Source: JBEKHI01 sp050012355 (lineage in GTDB: Bacteria; Actinomycetota; Actinomycetes; Streptosporangiales; Streptosporangiaceae). From it: a stretch of DNA of 10,092 nt. Shown in pieces: positions 4,694 to 10,092 of the stretch (position 1 is the stretch's first letter; each line of letters starts with the position of its first letter). Made by a program: the position numbers and the translations under genes. The stretch is taken from positions 1 through 10,092 of the forward strand of contig JBEKHI010000315.1 of assembly GCA_050012355.1 (NCBI GenBank), read 5' to 3'. The notes under the pieces were generated by a model. It was given only the letters and a program-made list of their open reading frames with translations, was not told the origin of the DNA and searched no databases.

Positions 4694-5776
4694 ATGCCCT
4701 TGTCGGAACGGCACTGGATGGCTCAGGTTGGCCTGGTCGCGGTGTTTGGGGTGGCCGCGACGGCTGGATATGCCGCTGGTGAGCCGTCCCTCCCGTTGCT
4801 GGTGGCGCTGCCCGCCGCGATTCTGCCGCTATCGGTTCCGCCGCGGTTGGCTGCCATTACCAGCGGTGTCGTGCTGACCGTGATGATCGCGCTGAGCATA
4901 GGCGATTCGCTGACCCGTACCACAACGAGGCTGACGGCGGTGTGTTTCGTGGCGGGTATGACGGTCTTCGCCTGCGGGCACCGATATAGGGCCGAACGCG
5001 CGCACGCGGAGCTCTCGGCAGCTGCCCAGCGTGTCGTCCTGCGTCCGGTTCCGCAGCGGATCGGCCCGATCCGCACCGAGGTCAGCTACCTGCCGGCGGG
5101 GCGAGCCTGGGCGGGTGGCGATCTGTACGATGCGGTCGCCACGCCGTATGGCGTGCGGCTGATCATCGGCGACGTCATGGGCAAGGGCCACGACGCGGTG
5201 GAACGAGCCGCTGATGTGCTCGGCGCGTTCCGTGAGTTGGCCCACCATGAGGCGACGCTGGAAGGTATAGCTATCCGGCTGGACTCTTTCCTGTGCAGCC
5301 GGGACGAGTGCGAGCAGTTCGTGACCGCGCTGTTCGTCGAGATTCCCGCTCCGGATGGCCCGGGAGAGGGCATCCTGGCGGAGCTGGTGAGCTGTGGCCA
5401 CCCGCCGCCCCTGGTGCTATCCGACGGCTCGGCGGCCTTCGCCGATCCGCTCGTTCCCTCGCCGCCGCTGGGATTGATGGGGCTCACCGACGGATGGTGC
5501 GTCCCGTCCTTCATCGACTTGGTTCCTGGTAGCGCCCTGCTGCTCTACACCGACGGCGTGAGCGAGGCGAGGGACCGGTCAGGGACGTTCTACCCGCTCG
5601 CCAACCGGGTCGCGCTGTTGGCCGCTGCCGTGCGGGACCCGCTGGTCGACAAGCTGACCCGGGATCTGAATGACCATACCGACGGGCGGCGGCACGATGA
5701 CGCGGCTCTGCTGCTCGCCCGCTTCGAGCCGTCAGTCGTCGGGGCCCCGGCCAGTACCGACGGGAGGTCGATGTGA
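4694..5776 (+). CDS. Membrane-anchored PP2C-type serine/threonine phosphatase (SpoIIE/RsbU family)
   Basis: This 360-residue protein has an N-terminal membrane domain with about four hydrophobic segments (roughly 10-27, 33-50, 52-69 and 78-94), a short linker (95-120), and a cytoplasmic SpoIIE-type PP2C domain (about 125-345). The metal-binding motifs are present in order: GGDLYD (141-146), IGDVMGKG (158-165), FVTALFVEI (209-217), SCGHPPPL (233-240), LLLYTDGVSEAR (281-292) and HDDAALLLAR (334-343). The enzyme should therefore be active with Mn or Mg. Family members usually dephosphorylate STAS-domain anti-anti-sigma factors, but no such partner or anti-sigma factor is visible here and the substrate is unknown. 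No PAS, GAF or HAMP domain is seen, so any signal would enter through the membrane part. The ATG at 4694 has a good GGGGA site. The stop overlaps the next start (GTGA), so the two products are probably made together. Confidence 0.92.
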   Translation: MPLSERHWMAQVGLVAVFGVAATAGYAAGEPSLPLLVALPAAILPLSVPPRLAAITSGVVLTVMIALSIGDSLTRTTTRLTAVCFVAGMTVFACGHRYRAERAHAELSAAAQRVVLRPVPQRIGPIRTEVSYLPAGRAWAGGDLYDAVATPYGVRLIIGDVMGKGHDAVERAADVLGAFRELAHHEATLEGIAIRLDSFLCSRDECEQFVTALFVEIPAPDGPGEGILAELVSCGHPPPLVLSDGSAAFADPLVPSPPLGLMGLTDGWCVPSFIDLVPGSALLLYTDGVSEARDRSGTFYPLANRVALLAAAVRDPLVDKLTRDLNDHTDGRRHDDAALLLARFEPSVVGAPASTDGRSM

Positions 5777-7788
5777 AAGGCAACCTCCACGCCGAACGCA
5801 GCAGCCTGATCGGACGCCAAGATGAGGTAGCCACCGTCATCGGGATGCTCAAGGCGCCTGGCCTGGTGACGCTCACCGGAACCGGCGGCGTGGGCAAGAG
5901 CCGGGTCGCCCAGCGCGCGGCCCGTGCCATCGCCGACCGGTTCACTGGCGGCGCCTGGATAGTTGACCTGGGCGCGATCCGCAACGACGCCGTCATCCCG
6001 CACGTCGTGGCCAGCACCCTCCGGATCACCGGCCAGACCAAGCGGCCGCAACTGGAGGTGCTGGCCGATTCTCTCGCCGACCGTGATCTGCTGCTGGTGC
6101 TGGACAGCTGTGAGCACCTGCTCGGTGGCGTGGCGGCCCTTGTCAGGCGATTGCTCGAAGCCGCGCCCGGGCTGGCGATCATCGCCACCAGCCGCCAGGC
6201 TCTCCATGTCGACGGCGAACGGCAGCTGGTCGTCATGCCGCTGCCGGTGGCGGACAAGCCAGGCAAGCCCGTCAGCGATTCGGAACTGCTGTTCATTGAC
6301 CGGGTCGCCGCCGTACGGCCCGGCTTGCGCGTGGACCCCGAGGTCGCACGACGGCTGTGCGGTCAGCTCGATGGCATTCCGCTCGCGATCGAACTCGCCG
6401 CCAGAGCCCTGCGCACGCTGTCCACCGAAAAACTGCTTAGCAGGATCGAGCACCGGTTCCCGCTGCCACCGGACGAGACCGCGTCGGTCGCCCGCCATCA
6501 ACTGCTTACCGCCACCATCGGATGGAGCCACGAGCTGTGCTCCCCTGGCGAGCGGCTGCTCTGGGCGCGGCTGTCGATCTTCGCCGGGTGGTTCGGCCAG
6601 GAGGCGGCCGCCGCCGTCTGCGGAACCGAACTCGTCGAGACCAGCCTTCGCGGTCTGGTGGACAAGTCGGTGCTCATCACCCGTGATGATCGGTACCGGA
6701 TGCTCGACACCATCCGTCAGTACGCGGACGGCTGGCTCGCCGCCCTCAGGGAGGAATACGAGCTCCGGCTACGCCATCTGAACTACTACCGGGCCCTCGC
6801 GCTGCGCTGCCAAAGCGAATGGTACGGTCCCGATCAGGTCGCCTGGCTCGGCAGGCTCGGCGCGGAGCACGCGAACCTGCGGGCAGCTCTGGACTTCAGT
6901 GTGTCCGCGCCGGTCCTGGCTGACCTGCCCGATGCCGGACTCGAACTCGCCGCCGCCCTGTGGCCGCTATGGCTCGCGGACAAGCACCCGCACGAGGGCA
7001 GGTACTACCTCGACCGGATACTCCGGGCCGCACCGGGACAGAGCACTGCCCGCGCGGAAGCGCTCTGCGTACGCAGCTGGGTGTCTTATGTCCAAGGCGA
7101 TCACGCCGATGGGCTCCGCCACGCTAGGCAGGCCACCCGGTTCGCCAGGGGGCGGGCGCTAGCCCACGCGCTCCAGTGGAACGGTGCCGGGCTAGTACTG
7201 GAAGGCGATCCAGCCGCCGGACGGGAGAGCCTGCTCGCCGCGCTCCGGCTGCACGAGGCCGCCGCCTCACCAGGCGACGTCATGCCGCTGATCGCGAAGC
7301 TCGCCCTCGGCACGGCAATGATCGCGCTCGGACGCCACGACGAGGCGATAGCGATACTGGCTGAAGTCAGGGACGCGTGCGACGCGCGCGGTGAACGCTG
7401 GTGGCGTTCGCACACCGACTGGCTGACGTCCATGGCCGAGCTCGGCCGCGGCCGGGCCGACATCGCGGAGCGGCACGCACGCGAAGCACTGCCGGTCAAG
7501 CGCGACTTCGCCGACCTATTCGGCATCACGCAGTGCACGGAAATGCTCGCGGGAGCGGCCGCCGCGGCTGGAAACGCCGAGCGGGCCGCGCTGTTGCACG
7601 GTGCCAGCGAAACGATCTACCGCACGTTCCGCAAATCCCAGCTGGGCTCCCCGATGTTCGCCGCCGTCCACGAGGGCGCGGAGCGGACCGCCCGGCAGCT
7701 CATCGGCGACACCGCCTACGAGACCGCCCTCGCATCCGGCCTGGCCCTCAGCTTGGAGCAGGTCATCAGCCGCGCCCTGGAAAACTAA
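5773..7788 (+). CDS. STAND-type NTPase with helical-repeat C-terminus, resembling LuxR-family ATPase regulators but without HTH
   Basis: This 671-residue cytoplasmic protein has an N-terminal NTPase domain. It begins with LIGRQDEV (12-19) and has a Walker A loop GTGGVGKS (36-43), a Walker B strand LLLVLDSCEH (106-115, D111), a TSR sensor motif (139-141) and GIPLAIELAA (201-210), equivalent to the GLPLA motif. A winged-helix-like segment (about 240-320) ends in YRMLDTIRQYA (308-318). From about 330 to 660 the protein is an array of alpha-helical hairpins of TPR type. Relatives I recall from actinobacteria end with a LuxR HTH after a GxxLSLE motif; this protein has that motif (656-662) but stops at 671 with no DNA-binding domain. 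It may be a switch or scaffold working through protein contacts. The start is GTG at 5773, overlapping the phosphatase stop, with GGGAGG 5 nt upstream. Coupling suggests the phosphatase is its partner, which is inference. Confidence 0.88.
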   Translation: MKGNLHAERSSLIGRQDEVATVIGMLKAPGLVTLTGTGGVGKSRVAQRAARAIADRFTGGAWIVDLGAIRNDAVIPHVVASTLRITGQTKRPQLEVLADSLADRDLLLVLDSCEHLLGGVAALVRRLLEAAPGLAIIATSRQALHVDGERQLVVMPLPVADKPGKPVSDSELLFIDRVAAVRPGLRVDPEVARRLCGQLDGIPLAIELAARALRTLSTEKLLSRIEHRFPLPPDETASVARHQLLTATIGWSHELCSPGERLLWARLSIFAGWFGQEAAAAVCGTELVETSLRGLVDKSVLITRDDRYRMLDTIRQYADGWLAALREEYELRLRHLNYYRALALRCQSEWYGPDQVAWLGRLGAEHANLRAALDFSVSAPVLADLPDAGLELAAALWPLWLADKHPHEGRYYLDRILRAAPGQSTARAEALCVRSWVSYVQGDHADGLRHARQATRFARGRALAHALQWNGAGLVLEGDPAAGRESLLAALRLHEAAASPGDVMPLIAKLALGTAMIALGRHDEAIAILAEVRDACDARGERWWRSHTDWLTSMAELGRGRADIAERHAREALPVKRDFADLFGITQCTEMLAGAAAAAGNAERAALLHGASETIYRTFRKSQLGSPMFAAVHEGAERTARQLIGDTAYETALASGLALSLEQVISRALEN

Positions 7789-7789
7789 A

Positions 7790-7821
7790 ACGTCCGTGGA
7801 ACCGGAAGATTCCACGGACGT
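7790..7821. terminator. Intrinsic terminator for ctaF (minus strand), probably bidirectional
   Basis: Twelve-base arms at 7790-7801 (ACGTCCGTGGAA) and 7810-7821 pair perfectly around an 8-nt loop. Read on the minus strand it begins 13 nt after the ctaF stop and is followed by TTTTAGTTTT, a classical intrinsic terminator for the ctaC-ctaD-ctaF operon. On the plus strand it begins one base after the STAND-gene TAA stop but has no T-tract, so termination in that direction would be weaker. The minus-strand T-tract is formed by the last codons and stop of the STAND gene, so the two functions share bases. Confidence 0.88.
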
Positions 7822-7834
7822 AGTAGTGAGGAAA

Positions 7835-8230
7835 TCAGTGCGCGAAGTGTCCCCGGTAGTACTCGAAGACGAAGCCGATCGCGGACAGGAATACCAGCAG
7901 CGCCCCGATCAGGAACAGCCACCACCCGATCGCGAAGCCCAAGAACATGACCGCGCCGGACAGGCCGACCCACAGCGGCCACCAGCTGTGCGGGCTGAAG
8001 AACCCGATCTCGCCGGTGCCCTCCGCGATCTCGCCTTCGGGATTGTCCTCCGGGCGCACCGGCAGACGGCGGCCGGTGAACAGCAGATAGAAGCCGATCA
8101 GGAAAGCGAGCGCGACCGCCAAGGCAAGCGCGGTCGCCCCGGTCGGCTCCTTCGACACGTACCAGTAGACGATGTCCGAGCCACCGAAGAAGATTCCGCA
8201 GCCGAGAAAGAGCCAGCCTTCTACTTTCAA
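7835..8230 (-). CDS. ctaF: CtaF, cytochrome c oxidase polypeptide IV (actinobacterial)
   Basis: This 131-residue integral membrane protein has four helices (about 5-25, 32-52, 84-105 and 107-125). It has the actinobacterial subunit IV hallmarks GEIGFFSPHSWWPL (73-86) and FEYYRG (122-127), plus the early SKEPTGATAL stretch (26-35). It is an accessory subunit of the aa3 oxidase with no redox centre. The start is TTG at 8228-8230. I chose it because MKVEGW matches the family N-terminus as I remember it, GGGGGAG lies a few bases upstream, and the TTGA overlap with the ctaD stop is the same coupling device used elsewhere in this locus. It is the last gene of the ctaC-ctaD-ctaF series and is followed by a strong hairpin terminator. 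Confidence 0.95.
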   Translation of the reverse strand: MKVEGWLFLGCGIFFGGSDIVYWYVSKEPTGATALALAVALAFLIGFYLLFTGRRLPVRPEDNPEGEIAEGTGEIGFFSPHSWWPLWVGLSGAVMFLGFAIGWWLFLIGALLVFLSAIGFVFEYYRGHFAH

Positions 8231-9951
8231 CTCAACTCCCCCGGCCCGTTACCGTTGTTGACCCCAGCGGTGGGGATGGTCTGCTCCAGGCCCTTCGATT
8301 CCACACCGGACCTGATGTGCGGGTAGTGCAGGTCGAACGCCGGGCGTTCGGACCGGATCCGCGGGATCCGGTAGAAGTTGTGCCGCGGCGGCGGGCATGA
8401 GGTCGCCCACTCCAGCGAGGAGCAGTAGCCCCACGGGTCCTCTTCGGTGACCCGCTCGCCGTACCGCCAGGTGATGTAGACGTTCCACAGGAACAGCAAG
8501 ATGGACAGCGCCAGGATCCAGGATCCCACGGTGGAGATGATGTTCAGCGTCGTCACGTTGCCGGGCAGGTCCGGGTAGTTAGCGGTACGGCGCACCTGGC
8601 CCTCGACACCGGTCCAGTGCTGGACGAGGAACGTCATGTTGAAGCCGATGAACATCAGCCAGAACTGGAACTTGCCGAGCCGGCTGTTCAGCATCTTGCC
8701 GGTCATCTTCGGCCACCAGAAGTACAGGCCGGCGAACATCTCGAACAGCACCGTTCCGGCGAGCACGTAGTGGAAGTGCGCCACCACGAAGTAGGAGTCG
8801 GAGACCGCGAAGTCCAGCGGCGGCGACGCCAGGATGACGCCGGTGATCCCGCCGAAGAGGAACACAATGAGGAATCCGATCGTATAGAGCATCGGCGGCT
8901 CGAAGGTGAGCTGCCCGCGCCACATAGTTCCGGCCCAGTTGAAGAACTTCACTCCGGTGGGCACCGCGATCAGGAACGTCATGAACGAGAAGAACGGCAG
9001 CAGCACCGCGCCGGTGGTGAACATGTGGTGCGCCCACACGGTCATCGACAAGCCGGCGATCGAGATCGTGGCGGCAATCAGCGTCTTGTAGCCGAACAGC
9101 GGCTTGCGGCTGAAGACCGGCAAGATCTCCGTCGCTATCCCGAAGAATGGCAACGCGAGGATATAGACCTCGGGATGGCCGAAGAACCAGAACAGGTTTT
9201 CCCAGAGGACCGCGCCACCGGACTGTGCACTGAAGACCTGCGCGCCGAGCCGACGGTCGATCTCCAGCACCAGCAGCGCCGCCGCCAGCACCGGGAACGC
9301 CATCAGGATCAGCATCGAGGTGAGCAGTGCGTTCCAGGTGAAGATCGGCATCCGGAACATCGTCATGCCCGGCGCCCGCATGCAGAAGATCGTGGTGGTG
9401 AAGTTGACACCACCGAGGATGGTGCCGAACCCGGACAGCGCCAAGCCCATGATCCACATGTCCGCGCCGACGCCCGGTGAGTAGACCGAACTGGTCAGCG
9501 GAGCGTACGCGTACCAGCCGAAGGCCGCGGACCCGCCCGGGGTGAGGAAGCTGAAGATCAGCATCAGCCCGCCGAACAGGAACAGGTAGTAGCTCAGCAA
9601 GTTCAGTCGCGGGAACGCGACGTCGGGCGCGCCGATCTGCAGCGGCATGACCACGTTGGCGAAGCCGACGAACAACGGTGTCGCGAACAGCAGCAGCATG
9701 ATCGTGCCGTGCATGGTGAACAGCTCGTTGTACTGCTGGTCGGACACGAAGGTGTTGGTCGGGCTCAGCAGCTGGATGCGGATCAGCAGCGCCATCACGC
9801 CTGCCATCAAGAAGAAGGCGAACGACGTGATGATGTACATGTAGCCGATGATCTTGTGGTCGGTAGACGACAGCCACCCCGCGAGGATCGAGCCCTTGCG
9901 CATGGTGCGCGGCGTCGCCCCGGTCGTCACCGGTTCCTGAAGCGTCGTCAC
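8227..9951 (-). CDS. ctaD: CtaD, cytochrome c oxidase subunit I
   Basis: This is the catalytic subunit of the aa3 oxidase, with about twelve membrane helices in 574 residues. It reduces O2 to water and pumps protons. Cofactor ligands are all present: H81 (FTMHG) and H394 for heme a, H392 for heme a3 (VVAHFHYV), and H259, H308 and H309 for CuB (GHPEVY and AHHM). Y263 is the cross-linked tyrosine. Proton-path residues include D110 (GAPDVAF), E261 and K335 (TGVKFF), so both the D- and K-type paths look intact. The start is GTG at 9949-9951, overlapping the ctaC stop (GTGA) with AGGGAG 7 nt upstream; an in-frame GTG at 9993 lies inside ctaC and has no such support. The C-terminal tail has the actinobacterial SLEWATSCPPPRHNF block (512-526). 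Its stop overlaps the ctaF start by 4 nt (TTGA). Confidence 0.98.
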   Translation of the reverse strand: MTTLQEPVTTGATPRTMRKGSILAGWLSSTDHKIIGYMYIITSFAFFLMAGVMALLIRIQLLSPTNTFVSDQQYNELFTMHGTIMLLLFATPLFVGFANVVMPLQIGAPDVAFPRLNLLSYYLFLFGGLMLIFSFLTPGGSAAFGWYAYAPLTSSVYSPGVGADMWIMGLALSGFGTILGGVNFTTTIFCMRAPGMTMFRMPIFTWNALLTSMLILMAFPVLAAALLVLEIDRRLGAQVFSAQSGGAVLWENLFWFFGHPEVYILALPFFGIATEILPVFSRKPLFGYKTLIAATISIAGLSMTVWAHHMFTTGAVLLPFFSFMTFLIAVPTGVKFFNWAGTMWRGQLTFEPPMLYTIGFLIVFLFGGITGVILASPPLDFAVSDSYFVVAHFHYVLAGTVLFEMFAGLYFWWPKMTGKMLNSRLGKFQFWLMFIGFNMTFLVQHWTGVEGQVRRTANYPDLPGNVTTLNIISTVGSWILALSILLFLWNVYITWRYGERVTEEDPWGYCSSLEWATSCPPPRHNFYRIPRIRSERPAFDLHYPHIRSGVESKGLEQTIPTAGVNNGNGPGELS

Positions 9952-10092
9952 TGCGTGCTCCCTGATGAAGTCTTCTCCTGCTGGGCGAGCCACTGGTTGA
10001 ACTGCGACTGTGGCACGACCTTCAGCGTGAACAGCATGCGGCTGTGGTAAAGGCCGCAGAGCTCACTGCAGTGCCCAGTGAACGTGCCCGTC
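9948..10092 (-). CDS. ctaC: CtaC, cytochrome c oxidase subunit II, C-terminal end only (5' part outside the window)
   Basis: The last 47 codons of the gene are visible and end in TGA at 9948-9950. They encode the end of the cupredoxin domain with the CuA ligand cluster GHCSELCGLYHSRM: two cysteines three residues apart, a histidine and a methionine, all needed for a binuclear CuA centre. The tail after the last strand (about 30 residues, Gln/Ser-rich) is short, so no C-terminal cytochrome c domain is fused. This subunit receives electrons from QcrC and passes them to heme a of CtaD. The stop overlaps the ctaD GTG start by 4 nt. The frame reaches the right edge without a stop, so the signal sequence and membrane helices lie outside the window. 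Confidence 0.95.
   Translation of the reverse strand, partial: TGTFTGHCSELCGLYHSRMLFTLKVVPQSQFNQWLAQQEKTSSGSTQ

Noticed and set aside
5590..6531. Open frame (313 codons) on the minus strand across the phosphatase/STAND junction
   Set aside because: It is antisense to two genes with clear catalytic motifs and has no recognisable domain.
8617..9480. Open frame (287 codons) on the plus strand inside ctaD
   Set aside because: It is antisense to subunit I, whose ligands and motifs are all intact. The translation is charged low-complexity sequence.
8579..9877. Open frame (432 codons) on the minus strand in another frame of ctaD
   Set aside because: It is a shifted-frame shadow, rich in Arg/His/Asp/Ala, with no membrane helices, while the correct frame encodes complete CtaD.
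9949..9993. Longer CtaD beginning at the GTG at 9993
   Set aside because: It would overlap ctaC by 46 bp without a ribosome binding site; the GTG at 9951 has AGGGAG upstream and the 4-nt overlap seen at other junctions.

Overview
The window is high-GC actinobacterial DNA, seen in the strong G/C bias at codon position 3, frequent GTG and TTG starts, and 4-nt stop/start overlaps. It carries the split terminal-oxidase locus typical of Actinomycetota: ctaC-ctaD-ctaF for the aa3 oxidase, and ctaE-qcrC-qcrA (with qcrB expected beyond the left edge) for the cytochrome bcc complex and oxidase subunit III. The protein motifs resemble those of Streptomyces, mycobacteria and Streptosporangiales relatives. 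I cannot name a genus. Placement near Streptosporangiales is a guess.

Layout, left to right. Minus strand 1-2352: qcrA (Rieske protein, running off the left edge before its cluster-binding motifs), qcrC (di-heme cytochrome c) and ctaE (oxidase subunit III), transcribed leftward as one operon. A 102-bp divergent spacer follows. Plus strand 2455-3923: a small degenerate receiver-like protein and trpD (anthranilate phosphoribosyltransferase). Next is a 770-bp non-coding stretch (3924-4693) with unusually rich structure: an array of degenerate direct repeats built on GCAAYRCCCCA, a 25-bp double palindrome, a 62-nt near-perfect hairpin with an AAGA loop, a 14-bp tandem repeat, and an AT-rich island with a likely promoter. 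Plus strand 4694-7788: a membrane-anchored SpoIIE/RsbU-type PP2C phosphatase, translationally coupled through a GTGA overlap to a 671-residue STAND-type NTPase that resembles LuxR-family regulators but has no DNA-binding domain. A convergent hairpin terminator at 7790-7821 separates this pair from the leftward ctaF-ctaD-ctaC genes (minus strand, 7835 to the right edge).

How the genes work together. QcrA and QcrC, with QcrB, oxidise menaquinol and pass electrons to CuA of CtaC and then to the heme a and heme a3/CuB centres of CtaD. CtaE and CtaF are accessory oxidase subunits. In actinobacteria these complexes form a bcc-aa3 supercomplex, and the di-heme QcrC replaces a soluble cytochrome c. 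trpD belongs to tryptophan synthesis and is not obviously connected, although it is known next to these genes in several actinobacteria. The phosphatase/STAND pair sits between the two halves of the respiratory locus. It is the most likely accessory insertion and the best candidate here for an uncharacterised signalling module. The function of the pair and of the intergenic repeats cannot be determined from sequence alone.
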